A DNA stretch of 64,000 nucleotides from Paenibacillus_G elgii_A (lineage in GTDB: Bacteria; Bacillota; Bacilli; Paenibacillales; NBRC-103111), in assembly GCA_042219835.1 (NCBI GenBank), contig JBHJMN010000001.1:306833-370832 (forward strand), given 5' to 3'. The position numbers and the translations under genes were made by a program. Of the stretch, positions 8,645 through 17,656 are shown piece after piece. The notes under the pieces were generated by a model. That model was not told the DNA's origin. It searched no databases and saw only the letters and a program-made list of their open reading frames with translations. Numbering within the stretch: the first letter of the stretch is position 1; every line of letters starts with the position of its first letter.

Positions 8645-9397
8645 TTATATCACATAACTCCATTCCGGCGTAATTCGTCTTAAGAACTGCTTGGTGCGCT
8701 CTTCTTGGGGGCGGGAGAAAATGTCCTCCGGTTTGCCCTCCTCAACGATGACGCCTTCGTCCATAAACACCACGCGGTTCGACACTTCGCGGGCGAAGCT
8801 CATCTCATGCGTCACGACGATCATCGTGATGCCTTCACGGGCGATTTTGCGGATGACGGACAGCACCTCGCCGACCAATTCGGGATCGAGCGCCGACGTC
8901 GGCTCGTCGAACAAAATCACCTCGGGATTAAGCGCCAAAGCCCGGGCGATCCCGACCCGCTGCTGCTGCCCGCCCGAGAGCTGGCTGGGGTAGGCGTCGA
9001 CTTTTGCCGCGAGGCCGACCTTCTCCAGCACCTGAAGGCTGCGCTCCCTCGCCTCTTCCTTCGGCAGCTTCTGCGCAATCACGAGGCCTTCCATCACATT
9101 TTCCAGCGCTGTCTTATGCTTGAACAAATTGTATTGCTGGAACACCATCGCCGTTTTGCGGCGCAGCATCAAGATGTCGCGTTTGCTCGGATGCTTGCAG
9201 TTGACCGTAAAATCGCCGATCGCCACCTCCCCGTCCTGCGGGCGCTCCAGCAGGTTGACGCAGCGGAGCAGCGTCGTTTTGCCCGATCCGCTGGGCCCGA
9301 GAATGACGACGACTTCCCCTTTATCCACCGATAAGTCGATCCCTTTCAGCACCGTCTGCTTGCCGAACGACTTTTGAATGTTCGTCAGCCGTATCAT
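8645..9397 (-). CDS. tcyN: Amino acid ABC transporter ATPase (TcyN-like)
   Basis: 250 aa from ATG 9397, which overlaps the permease stop in an ATGA junction (GGAGGCG upstream). Polar amino acid ABC ATPase: Walker A GPSGSGKTT, Q-loop VFQQYNLF, signature LSGGQQQR, Walker B VILFDEPTSALD and H-loop VVTHEM. It powers import through the two membrane subunits immediately upstream. Family and operon point to cystine or modified-cysteine uptake, as for B. subtilis TcyJKLMN. Confidence 0.9.
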   Translation of the reverse strand: MIRLTNIQKSFGKQTVLKGIDLSVDKGEVVVILGPSGSGKTTLLRCVNLLERPQDGEVAIGDFTVNCKHPSKRDILMLRRKTAMVFQQYNLFKHKTALENVMEGLVIAQKLPKEEARERSLQVLEKVGLAAKVDAYPSQLSGGQQQRVGIARALALNPEVILFDEPTSALDPELVGEVLSVIRKIAREGITMIVVTHEMSFAREVSNRVVFMDEGVIVEEGKPEDIFSRPQEERTKQFLRRITPEWSYVI

Positions 9398-10092
9398 GTC
9401 ACGCCTCCCCGATTGTATGTGGTTGCCCTTTTCTCCAAATAAGCCGTCAGCCGCTCCGCTACGACCGTAATTCCCCAATAAATCAGCGCCGCCGCGATAT
9501 AAGCTTCCAGAAACTTTAAATTATTCGATGCTACGACGCTGGCTTTACCCAGCAGCTCCATCTGCGAGAACGCGAACGCAAACGTCGACGTATGCAAAAA
9601 TCCGACGAACAGGTTGCACAGATTCGGCAAAATGACCCCGATCGCCTGTGGCAGCACGATGCGTCTGAGCGCTTGCGGCGTGCTCATGCCGACGGAGTAA
9701 GCGGCCTCGATCTGACCGCGGTTTACCGCCAGGAGACCGGAACGGATGATCTCGGACATGTAGGCGCCGGCCGTCAGGGAGAACGCCGTCAACACGAACG
9801 ACAGGATCGGAATCGAAGCCGTCTTGATCCCCCATCCGTAATGCGTCGACAGCATCGGCAGCCCCCAATAAATGAGGAACACGTGCAAAATGACCGGCGT
9901 TCCGCGCAAAAAGGAAACATAGGCGTCGGCGATCCGGTGCAGCACCTTCACCTTGTACATACGGATCAGCGCCGTCGCCACGCCGATGACGAACCCGAAC
10001 AGAAGCGGGACGATCGTAATGACCAGCGTCAAGGGCAGCGCGTCCAATAGTTCAAAAAAAGCCGTCACAATAAACCCGACGTCGATACTCAT
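9394..10092 (-). CDS. tcyM: Amino acid ABC transporter permease (TcyM-like)
   Basis: 232 aa membrane protein of the HisM/GlnP type with about five transmembrane segments. The EAA loop that docks the ATPase is present (GQIEAAYSVGMSTPQALRRI). The family hallmark SFLRGTPVILHVF follows the first helices. It pairs with the permease at 10126 as a heterodimer and is translationally coupled to the ATPase gene by a 4-base overlap. Confidence 0.88.
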   Translation of the reverse strand: MSIDVGFIVTAFFELLDALPLTLVITIVPLLFGFVIGVATALIRMYKVKVLHRIADAYVSFLRGTPVILHVFLIYWGLPMLSTHYGWGIKTASIPILSFVLTAFSLTAGAYMSEIIRSGLLAVNRGQIEAAYSVGMSTPQALRRIVLPQAIGVILPNLCNLFVGFLHTSTFAFAFSQMELLGKASVVASNNLKFLEAYIAAALIYWGITVVAERLTAYLEKRATTYNRGGVT

Positions 10093-10125
10093 TCGTTCTC
10101 ACTCCATCCCCGGACCGGCAGCCGG

Positions 10126-10833
10126 TCATGCGCTCGCGATTTTTTGTTCGTGCCGCTGCAATCGGATTTCCGTCAGCGCAAAGCCCTTCTCCAGCACGAG
10201 CACGGTCAAATAGTAAATGATCGTCAGGCCGATATACACCTCCAGCGTGTGGGCGGTCGTCGCAATTAGCGTCTGTCCCCGTCCCATCATGTCCATGACG
10301 CCGATGGAGTACGCCAGCGACGTATCTTTCAAAAAGCCGATCACCGTGCTCGCGAAGTTCGGAAAAGCAACGACGAACGCCTGCGGCAGGACGATCCGGA
10401 AGAAGGCCTGCGGCCCCGTCATGCCCACCGCGTACGCGCCTTCGAGCTGGCCGCGGTCTACAGCGTTGACCGCCCCGCGGATCACCTCGGAGATCGAGGC
10501 GGCGCTGCCGAGCGCATACGTAATAATAACGAATACGATCGGATTCATCCGCGACATGTCGAAGTCCACGAGTTGCAGCAGCGCAGGCACCCCGTAAAAG
10601 ACGAGAAACAATTGGATCAAAATCGGCGTTCCGCGGACAAACGAGACGTAAACGGCGGCGATCCGGTTCAGCACCAGAACGTTGTACAGCCGGGGCAGCG
10701 CGATCAGCAGTCCCAGCAGTACGCCGAAAAAAAGCGAAGCCGCCAAAATAAACAGAGTGACATGCAGATATGACAGCAGTATAGGAAGGAACTCCCCTAT
10801 GAGCGTGGCGTCGAACGATTTTCCCATTCCCAC
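10126..10833 (-). CDS. tcyL: Amino acid ABC transporter permease (TcyL-like)
   Basis: 235 aa, about five transmembrane segments, with the EAA loop GQLEGAYAVGMTGPQAFFRI and the motif SFVRGTPILIQLF. It starts at GTG 10833 or ATG 10827 and lies 27 bases after the binding-protein stop. It is the second membrane subunit of the operon's importer. Confidence 0.88.
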   Translation of the reverse strand: MGMGKSFDATLIGEFLPILLSYLHVTLFILAASLFFGVLLGLLIALPRLYNVLVLNRIAAVYVSFVRGTPILIQLFLVFYGVPALLQLVDFDMSRMNPIVFVIITYALGSAASISEVIRGAVNAVDRGQLEGAYAVGMTGPQAFFRIVLPQAFVVAFPNFASTVIGFLKDTSLAYSIGVMDMMGRGQTLIATTAHTLEVYIGLTIIYYLTVLVLEKGFALTEIRLQRHEQKIASA

Positions 10834-10860
10834 CCATACCTTTCTGTAAGGAAATTTGGC

Positions 10861-11715
10861 TTATTTCTCCACCGTATAGTCGTCGCCCAGCCATTGCTTG
10901 CTCAGCTTCGCCAGCGTCCCGTCGGCCTTGATCGCCTTCAACGCCTCGTCGATCCTCTTTTTCAGCTCGCTTTCGTCCTTGCGAAGCATGAAATACACTT
11001 TCGAATTGGAAAGCGTATCGCCGACCGTTTTGAGCTGGGCGTCCGCGTTTTTGTTCAAGTATTCGATGGCAAACTGCGTGCTGATCAAGGCGTCGACCCG
11101 CCCGGTTTTGACTTGCGCGCTCGCGTCTTCGCCTGCGCCGGTGTACACAATCTGGATCGGGTTGCCGTGTTCTTTATTGTATTTTTCGGCCAGCGCCGCC
11201 GCATTGCTCGTCGCGGTTGCGATCAGCTTCTTGCCCTTCAAATCGACGATCGACTTGACGTCGGTATTGTCCTTGTGCACGACGATTTTGTTCGGGAAAA
11301 TGTTGTACGCTTCGTCGTTGTACAAAAATTTCTTCTGTCTTTCCTCGTTCACTTCCATTTGATGCGCGATAAAATCGATTTTTTTCGTTTCCAGACTCAG
11401 CAGTAAATTTTTGAACTCCATCGTTTTCAGCTCGAACTCGTATTCCGGCAGGCGTTTGTCGATTTCTTTGACGAGCTCCACGTCGTACCCGGTCAGCTTG
11501 CCGTCCTTGTCGATGAAGCAAATGTTCGGAAACTGCGTGCCTGTGCCGACAATAATTTTTTTCACGGCCTGACTTCCATGGGAAGCCGATGGGCTTGAGC
11601 TGCCCGCTCCCGCGGCCGTTTCTTTATTCCCCGCCCCTCCCGTAGAGGCTTGAGCGCCGCAGCCTGCCAGAAGAAGGACGGTGAGCAGTGACGCCGAAAG
11701 AAATCGTTTTTTCAT
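10861..11715 (-). CDS. tcyJ: Amino acid ABC transporter substrate-binding lipoprotein (TcyJ-like)
   Basis: 284 aa from ATG 11715 (GGGGGTT upstream); the start gives a clean lipoprotein signal MKKRFLSASLLTVLLLAGC. It is a family-3 solute-binding protein: FPNICFIDKDGKLTGYDVEL, FKNLLLSLETKKIDFIAHQM and DALISTQFAIEY follow the usual lobe order. B. subtilis carries two binding proteins here (TcyJ, TcyK); only one is present in this operon. The likely ligand class is cystine or S-modified cysteines, by context. Confidence 0.85.
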   Translation of the reverse strand: MKKRFLSASLLTVLLLAGCGAQASTGGAGNKETAAGAGSSSPSASHGSQAVKKIIVGTGTQFPNICFIDKDGKLTGYDVELVKEIDKRLPEYEFELKTMEFKNLLLSLETKKIDFIAHQMEVNEERQKKFLYNDEAYNIFPNKIVVHKDNTDVKSIVDLKGKKLIATATSNAAALAEKYNKEHGNPIQIVYTGAGEDASAQVKTGRVDALISTQFAIEYLNKNADAQLKTVGDTLSNSKVYFMLRKDESELKKRIDEALKAIKADGTLAKLSKQWLGDDYTVEK

Positions 11716-11760
11716 ATGGTAACCCCCATGGTCATGATGAATTGTCAAGAACGAATCCGT

Positions 11761-13110
11761 TCAGGAGCTTTTCACAAAATCCTGTGGCGTTCGTCTGGCG
11801 AGCGTATAGCGGTTTTCCGGCTTGGCGAGGCCCAAATTCCCGCGCAGCGTGTCGGACTCGTACTCCTCACGGTATATTCCCCGCCTTTGTAGGATCGGCA
11901 CGACCAGCTCGACGAAATCGTCAAGTCCTCCCGGCACGCTCGAATGAATAATAAATCCGTCGGCCGCCTTCTCCTCGAACCATTGCTGTACAAGGTCGGC
12001 CACCTTCTCCGGCGTCCCGATGAACTGGCCTTTCGGCGTCGCCGCCTGGAGCGCCACCTGCCGCAGTGTCAACCGCTGCTCCTTGGCGGTCCGCTTGATT
12101 TTGTCCGTCGTGCTGCGGAAGCTGTTGCTGCCGATTTCGCCCAACTCGGGAAAAGGCTCGTCGAGCGGGAACGGCGAGAAGTCGAAATGGTCGAAGAAGC
12201 GGCCCAAGTAGTTCAGCGCGTTCTCGATCGTCATGAGGCTCGCGATCTCTTCGTATTTGCGCTCGGCCTCCTCCTGCGTCCGCCCGACGATCGGCCCGAT
12301 GCCCGGGAAGATGAGGATATCGTCGGCGCTGCGGCCGTAAGCGACTGCCCGCGTCTTCACATCCTGATAAAAGCGCTTGGCGTCCTCGATCGACTCGTGC
12401 CCAGTGAACACCGCGTCGGCCGTTTTGGCCGCCAAGGTGCGGCCGCTGTCCGACGACCCGGCTTGGAAGACGATCGGGTGCCCCTGCTTGGAGCGGGCAA
12501 TGTTCAGCGGACCCTGCACGGAGAAAAATGGCCCTTGGTGATCGAGCCGGTGCATTTTGTCCGGATCGAAGAACACGCCCGAAGCTTTATCCCGCACGAA
12601 CGCGTCGTCCTCCCAGGAGTCCCACAGCCCGCGGGTCACCTCCAAAAATTCCTCGGCGATCTTATAACGCAAGTCGTGCGATGGATGCTCTTTTTTGCCG
12701 TAGTTGAGGGCGGAGCCTTCCAGCGGAGAAGTGACCACATTCCATCCGGCCCGGCCTCCGCTGATATGATCGAGGGAAGCGAACTGTCTGGCAACCGTGA
12801 ACGGTTCGCTGTAGGAGGTCGACAAGGTGCCGACGAGACCGATCTTCGAAGTGACCGCACCGAGCGCGGATAAAATCGTAAGCGGCTCGAACCGGTTCAA
12901 AAAGTGCGGGATCGACTTTTCGTTAATGAACAAGCCGTCGGCGATAAACACCAGATCGAACTTGCCTTCCTCGGCCTTCCGGGCTTGCTGCGTATAGAAC
13001 TCGAAGCTGACACTGGCGTCCGCCTGAATTTTCGGATGTCGCCAAGCCGCCATACTTCCTCCGACGCCGTGGATGATTGCACCCAACTTCAGCTTTCTTC
13101 CGTTTGCCAT
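11761..13110 (-). CDS. cmoJ: FMN-dependent luciferase-like monooxygenase (CmoJ/YtnJ-like)
   Basis: 449 aa from ATG 13110, which has GGGAGGA six bases upstream. Bacterial luciferase-like monooxygenase of the NtaA/SnaA/DszA branch, using reduced FMN from a partner reductase. The signature SGGRAGWNVVTSP and QAGSSDSGR are typical. In B. subtilis the equivalent enzyme acts in breaking down N-acetylated S-alkyl cysteines. No flavin reductase is encoded in the operon (B. subtilis has ribR and ytnI in this region), so one must come from elsewhere. Confidence 0.8.
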   Translation of the reverse strand: MANGRKLKLGAIIHGVGGSMAAWRHPKIQADASVSFEFYTQQARKAEEGKFDLVFIADGLFINEKSIPHFLNRFEPLTILSALGAVTSKIGLVGTLSTSYSEPFTVARQFASLDHISGGRAGWNVVTSPLEGSALNYGKKEHPSHDLRYKIAEEFLEVTRGLWDSWEDDAFVRDKASGVFFDPDKMHRLDHQGPFFSVQGPLNIARSKQGHPIVFQAGSSDSGRTLAAKTADAVFTGHESIEDAKRFYQDVKTRAVAYGRSADDILIFPGIGPIVGRTQEEAERKYEEIASLMTIENALNYLGRFFDHFDFSPFPLDEPFPELGEIGSNSFRSTTDKIKRTAKEQRLTLRQVALQAATPKGQFIGTPEKVADLVQQWFEEKAADGFIIHSSVPGGLDDFVELVVPILQRRGIYREEYESDTLRGNLGLAKPENRYTLARRTPQDFVKSS

Positions 13111-13136
13111 TCCGATTCCTCCCTTGTTTTCCACGT

Positions 13137-14150
13137 TTATACGACCGACTCGGCGAATGCTTCCTTAAGCTCCGACAACGCTCGAAGCCGCTGTTCGAAT
13201 TTCTTCAGAGCGAGAATCAGAATCAGTTCGTCCACGCCGTACTTCCGTTGGATGTCCAGCAGCTTGGCGCGCACGGTTTCCTTGGAGCCGTGCACGACGT
13301 CCGCATCCTTGACCTCGATCGTATATTTTTCCTCGCTTTGCCGCCCGAACTCTTCCGCATGCTCTATGGTTTTGACGGTGATCGTCCTTCCACTTTCCAA
13401 GTGAATTTTCACGAGCTTGGCGTCGGCGGCAAGCCGTTTCGCTTCCTCGTCCGTATCCGCCACAATGACCGACAGCGCAAGAATGGCCTCCGGTCGGAGG
13501 GACTTCCGGGGAACAAACCGGTTCCGGTACGTATCCAGCGATTGCCGGACAATCGCCTCGTCCCCGTTAATAAACTGCGCGAAGACGTAGGGAATGCCCC
13601 GGCTCGCCGCAAGCTCCGCGCTGGCCGGCGACGCTCCGAGCAAGTACAAGTCCGCAGGCTCGGCCGGAACCGGAATCGCTTTGAGCCCATGAAGCGGATG
13701 GTCACCGGGGATCGTATCGCTCAAATACTGCTCCAGCTCGATCAGCTTATCCGCCAGCGGTCTGCTTTGCCCGGCCGTCTCCTGCTGGAGCGCCTTCGTC
13801 GAGAGGGGAAGCCCTCCCGGCGCCCGGCCGATGCCGAGGTCCACCCGTCCCGGGGCGAGCGAGGCGAGCACGTTGAAATTTTCCGCTACCTTGTACGGAC
13901 TGTAATGCTGCAGCATGACCCCGCCGGAGCCAATGCGAATCCGCTCCGTCTGCGCCAGCAAATGCGCAATCAGCACCTCCGGGGAAGAGCCCGCAACGGC
14001 CGCCGAATCGTGATGCTCGGATACCCAGAACCGGTGGTAGCCAAGCTCCTCCGCTTTGCGCGCCAATGCTACTGTATGCCGGAACGCGTCGACTGCCGTT
14101 TTTCCTTCGTCAAACGGACTCTGATCCAAGATGCTTAGCTTTAGCCCCAT
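13137..14150 (-). CDS. cmoO: Luciferase-like monooxygenase (CmoO/YtmO-like)
   Basis: 337 aa single-component type luciferase-like flavin monooxygenase with the early block LSILDQSPFDEG, WVSEHHDS and GSGGVMLQHYSPYKVAE. It is first in the structural operon, 26 bases ahead of the cmoJ-like gene, with GGAGGG ahead of its ATG. It probably cooperates with that enzyme in oxidative C-S bond cleavage. A 16-bp inverted repeat lies 39 bases upstream of the start. Confidence 0.8.
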   Translation of the reverse strand: MGLKLSILDQSPFDEGKTAVDAFRHTVALARKAEELGYHRFWVSEHHDSAAVAGSSPEVLIAHLLAQTERIRIGSGGVMLQHYSPYKVAENFNVLASLAPGRVDLGIGRAPGGLPLSTKALQQETAGQSRPLADKLIELEQYLSDTIPGDHPLHGLKAIPVPAEPADLYLLGASPASAELAASRGIPYVFAQFINGDEAIVRQSLDTYRNRFVPRKSLRPEAILALSVIVADTDEEAKRLAADAKLVKIHLESGRTITVKTIEHAEEFGRQSEEKYTIEVKDADVVHGSKETVRAKLLDIQRKYGVDELILILALKKFEQRLRALSELKEAFAESVV

Positions 14151-14188
14151 CGCCCATCCCTCCTGTAATCCGGCTATTGAATTAATTA

Positions 14189-14204
14189 AAATCCAATAGG
14201 ATTT
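14189..14204. promoter_or_regulatory. Candidate LysR-type operator before the sulfur operon
   Basis: Perfect inverted repeat AAATCC-AATA-GGATTT, between the LysR gene and the first monooxygenase gene. It shares the TCC-N4-GGA core and 16-bp size with the palindrome upstream of the LysR gene at 15253. Confidence 0.45.
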
Positions 14205-14302
14205 GTCGGTTTTATTTGGTTAAAAAAAGTCTATCACCGCCCCTGTCGTCCGTCAACGGGGTTCGTAATAGAGGATTTCTATTCTTAAATCGAACAATTC
14301 GA

Positions 14303-15193
14303 TTAAGTATTTCGCTTCCAATCGATCTCCCGGCTGAGCTCCAGCACCATTTTGCCGAGAGCCGAGCCTTCCCCTTTGAGCGAAACGAGATTGGTGTGCA
14401 AGGTGATGCCGGTGAGGGAAGGAATGTCGACCGGCCAGAGCAGCCCTTCCTTCACTTCCTTTCGTACGCACAGCTCCGGCAGGAAGCTGATTCCCATTTC
14501 TTTCAGCACCAGCTTCTTGGCCGTCTCCAGGTTATCAAGATGCAGCTCAATATTCGGCGGGCGATCGAGCGTATCGAACAGCCGGTGAATTTTCATCCAA
14601 TCGAGGGCCCCGCATTCGAAAAACACGATCGGCTCGCTTCCGATATCCTCCAGCGCAATGCAATCCTGGCTCATAAACGGATGCCCCCGGTATACGAAGA
14701 GGCGGATCGGGTCCTCATAGAACCGGACGGAGTCCACATGCGGATGCGTAACGTTGCGCACAAGTCCGACGTCCACTTCCTTGTTCAGCAGCTTTTCCAG
14801 GATGATGTCGCTCGAAGCCGTCACTAATTTTAGCTGGAGATCGGGGTATTTTTGCTTAAAGAGCGGCGCCAGCTCCGGGATCATGTAATTGGCTGCGGAC
14901 ACGGTGCAGCCGATCCGAAGCTCGTGAGGCGCAAAGTTCATTTGCTGCAGCTGCTGCTTCCCTTTCTTGTAGGTCTGCAGCACTTGCTGGGCGTAGGGCA
15001 AAAATTGCTTGCCCTTGTCCGTCAGCGAGAAATGTCGGCCCTCCCGATCGAAAAGCTTGACGTCCAATTCGCGCTCCAGCGACTGGATTCTGGCGGTAAT
15101 GGACGGCTGGGACAAGAACAGCGCGTCGGCCGCTTTGTTAAAGCTGTTGAAATGAATGACATAAACGAACGCCTCGAGATTCTCAATATTCAC
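14303..15193 (-). CDS. LysR-family regulator of the sulfur operon (YtlI-like by position)
   Basis: 296 aa from GTG 15193, which has AGGAGG eight bases upstream. The winged HTH occupies residues 1-65 (SFNKAADALFLSQPSITARIQSLE is split here as FNKAADALFLSQPSITA and RIQSLE). The co-inducer domain follows. It is transcribed toward the operon with 152 bases between them. In B. subtilis the ytm operon is activated by the LysR protein YtlI under sulfur limitation; the equivalent role is likely but assigned by position. Confidence 0.75.
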   Translation of the reverse strand: MNIENLEAFVYVIHFNSFNKAADALFLSQPSITARIQSLERELDVKLFDREGRHFSLTDKGKQFLPYAQQVLQTYKKGKQQLQQMNFAPHELRIGCTVSAANYMIPELAPLFKQKYPDLQLKLVTASSDIILEKLLNKEVDVGLVRNVTHPHVDSVRFYEDPIRLFVYRGHPFMSQDCIALEDIGSEPIVFFECGALDWMKIHRLFDTLDRPPNIELHLDNLETAKKLVLKEMGISFLPELCVRKEVKEGLLWPVDIPSLTGITLHTNLVSLKGEGSALGKMVLELSREIDWKRNT

Positions 15194-15252
15194 GAGCGCT
15201 CCCTCCTCTTTCCAGCTCTTGGCGAACTCGCTAAAAATCAATATATCATAAG

Positions 15253-15268
15253 TATTCCATTAGGAATA
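15253..15268. promoter_or_regulatory. Candidate autoregulatory operator of the LysR gene
   Basis: Perfect inverted repeat TATTCC-ATTA-GGAATA, 60 bases upstream of the LysR start codon. Same architecture as the palindrome at 14189-14204. Confidence 0.5.
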
Positions 15269-15344
15269 GTGTAATTTATGCGCGGACAAAACGATGATCT
15301 GTCACGGCGAGGGCGGCGATACGTACCAGTAATCCGAACGAACT

Positions 15345-15368
15345 AAGGCCAGCCCGGGGGGCTGGCCT
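15345..15368. terminator. Strong hairpin between convergent-free minus-strand genes
   Basis: A 10-bp GC-rich stem AAGGCCAGCC paired with GGCTGGCCTT and a four-base loop lies downstream of the acyltransferase gene. It lacks a T-run on either strand, so termination is plausible but not certain. Confidence 0.35.
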
Positions 15369-15409
15369 TCAGTGTTGAATTCAAAGCAGTTAGACAAAAT
15401 GAGATAAGC

Positions 15410-16426
15410 TCAACCTGCCGCCTTCAGCTCGCCTTGGAGCTTCTCCTTCCTTCCGAAGCCCTGCTGGCCCAAAAAAAGCATGGACAGCAAGGACGATTTG
15501 GACATGGTCCAAGCCACCCCTAACGGAAGCAGCACGCCGGCGAGCGTAAAGACAAACGAGCCGTACTCCAGGCCTAAACCGTACTTTAGCACGATATTGA
15601 CCGGAATGTGCAGGTACATGATCGAGATGGTCACGGTTCCCAAAAACGCCAGAACGGAAGATACCCGCCAACGCGAAATCCAGTAGCACAATTGAAGCAC
15701 GACGAGGACGCACGCCAGCGGAACGATGAGATCCAGCATCGGCTGGGTGTAAACCTTCATTTTCAAATCCATACGGAAAATCCAGATTTGTTCTATATTA
15801 AGAACAATTGCAGCTGCCGAAATCAGCAGCGCCGGAATGAACCAGGTCCCCCGCTCCAGCCATGAACCCAATTGGGATTTAACAGTATAGCCCAGAAAAA
15901 AGAACGCAACCGCGATCAGCGCCACATCCGCATTCCAAGGGATGTCCTTTTCGGCCAAAGGCGTCATGCTGACGAAATGAGCGGCCGTATAGGACACAAG
16001 CACCGCTGCTGCTTGGACCTTAACCGGATATCGGGTAAGAAACCCCATCAAAAGATGCACCAGCAGCAAACAGGTGATGAACCAGAAGACGCCGTACCAC
16101 CCGCCTAACACCGTTCCCCCGTAAATGAGCTTCCAAATATCGCGGGAAACGGATAACGGATCTCTCAGCTTGGCTGCAACCAGTAAGGCAATGCAAATCC
16201 CGTAGGCGAAATAGGGAATCATAAACGTTCGAATACGTTTCAGCGCCCACGATATGTACTTGTCCGGCTTAACGCTTTTGAACAAAAGCCCGCTGACCAG
16301 AAAAAACAACGGCATACGGAACCAACCGAAATAATGGTCGATCACTTCATTCCCCGAATGCCCCAATACGACCAGAATGATGCTTAACCCCCTGGCGACG
16401 TCAATCCATTTTCTGCGCTCCTGCAT
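15410..16426 (-). CDS. Acyltransferase 3 family integral membrane protein
   Basis: 338 aa with about ten hydrophobic helices. The family signature occurs at the N-terminus: ARGLSIILVVLGHSG with the conserved His, then FRMPLFFLVSGLLF with the conserved Arg-Met-Pro-Leu-Phe-Phe. Members O-acylate cell-surface polysaccharides, peptidoglycan or antibiotics in the membrane using cytoplasmic acyl-CoA. There is no glycan cluster beside it, so the substrate is unknown. About 200 bases upstream (16427-16624) I see no gene. Confidence 0.85.
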   Translation of the reverse strand: MQERRKWIDVARGLSIILVVLGHSGNEVIDHYFGWFRMPLFFLVSGLLFKSVKPDKYISWALKRIRTFMIPYFAYGICIALLVAAKLRDPLSVSRDIWKLIYGGTVLGGWYGVFWFITCLLLVHLLMGFLTRYPVKVQAAAVLVSYTAAHFVSMTPLAEKDIPWNADVALIAVAFFFLGYTVKSQLGSWLERGTWFIPALLISAAAIVLNIEQIWIFRMDLKMKVYTQPMLDLIVPLACVLVVLQLCYWISRWRVSSVLAFLGTVTISIMYLHIPVNIVLKYGLGLEYGSFVFTLAGVLLPLGVAWTMSKSSLLSMLFLGQQGFGRKEKLQGELKAAG

Positions 16427-16624
16427 GACCGCTCCTCCTCCCGGTTTCGTAACCCAGCTAAAACGATACTAGATTTGGGAAGAGGATTAAATGGGTTCAT
16501 TTGTCGAAAACTGTAGGTCTTCCGGATGGAATATGGACAGCCTTCGGCAGCGGCTCCCCAGTCAGACGCAGAAAGCTACTCCTAATGGCTCATTCATTTT
16601 ATCGTTCGTGCAGCCGATAATCCG

Positions 16625-17479
16625 TTACCCGGAACCGGCGATCATGACGATCCCTGCGACGACGATGACCGATGCGGCGAGCCTTCTTGCCCCCTGCCGT
16701 TCTTTGAGTACGATCAGGCCCAGCAGCGTGCCGAAGACGATGCCGATTTCCCGCAGCGGGGCAATATAGGATACTTGAGCGTGCCTCATCGCCAACAAAA
16801 ACAACAAATACGAGCCGGGAGACAAAAGCGACCCGAGCAGCACGATCTTCCACCGCCCGCGCACCGCCCGCTTCAATCTCCCGGAGGCCAGAGCGGCCGG
16901 GGTCAGACCAAGCACGAATCCGATATTGGAGACGGCAAGCAGCGACAACGGCGACAAATACTGCAAATTTTGCTTGTCAATCAGCGTATAGCAGGTAATG
17001 CAGAGTCCGACCGCCAACGCGAAGAAGAGAGGCTTCCGGACCGCAGGCGCGCGTTCCGCTTCCCGCTTCCGTCCGCTCATGGCGGCAAAGCCCAAGAGCA
17101 TGCACCCGATCCCCAGCCACCCCCAAAGCGGAAGCGATTCCCCCAAGAAGAGGACTCCCGTCGCGGGAATGAGCAGCGTGGACGTTCCCCGCATCACCGG
17201 GTACACCTGCGACAAGTCTCCCAGCGTGTAGGTATGGGACAGCAGCAGGGCATAAACGCTTTGCGCCAGCAAGGAAGCGATGATGAAAATGAAGGCTTCG
17301 GCCGGAATCCCCGTCCGGATAAGCTCAAGAACAAGATACGGGATGAGCGCGATCGTCGTAGGCATGAAGATCGCCCACAAAAACGCGCTTTTGTCCTCGC
17401 TTTGCTTGGCGAACAAATTCCACACCGCGTGCGCCATGCCCGATCCAATCACAAGCAGCAATGAAAGTACAATATTCAA
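16625..17479 (-). CDS. EamA/DMT-family transporter
   Basis: About 284 aa with ten hydrophobic segments in two homologous halves (EamA repeat). Short charged tails and the motif YALLLSHTYTLGDLSQVYPVMRG fit the drug/metabolite transporter superfamily, which exports amino acids and small metabolites. The start is uncertain: TTG 17479 follows AGGAGG by only three bases, while the frame is open further upstream. No neighbour hints at the substrate. Confidence 0.8.
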   Translation of the reverse strand: MNIVLSLLLVIGSGMAHAVWNLFAKQSEDKSAFLWAIFMPTTIALIPYLVLELIRTGIPAEAFIFIIASLLAQSVYALLLSHTYTLGDLSQVYPVMRGTSTLLIPATGVLFLGESLPLWGWLGIGCMLLGFAAMSGRKREAERAPAVRKPLFFALAVGLCITCYTLIDKQNLQYLSPLSLLAVSNIGFVLGLTPAALASGRLKRAVRGRWKIVLLGSLLSPGSYLLFLLAMRHAQVSYIAPLREIGIVFGTLLGLIVLKERQGARRLAASVIVVAGIVMIAGSG

Positions 17480-17584
17480 GCACCTCCTGAGATTTTCAAC
17501 TTTTCCAACATAATAACACACATATACACATATATACAACGACTTATTTTTCCTTGCATAACCTAAGGCCGCCGCATCCAAAGC

Positions 17585-17611
17585 AAAAAGTCCCGGACAA
17601 GCTCCGGGACT
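17585..17611 (-). terminator. Terminator of the DeoR regulator gene
   Basis: Nine-base-pair stem AGTCCCGGA / TCCGGGACT with a five-base loop, followed on the minus strand by TTTTT. Confidence 0.8.
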
Positions 17612-17656
17612 CCAGACTTACTGCGTATTTTTTTGTAGCCGACGGGGCGGTTCCCG

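Noticed and set aside
13077..14138. 353-codon plus-strand frame opposite the cmoO-like gene
   Set aside because: Antisense shadow; the minus-strand product matches the luciferase family along its full length.
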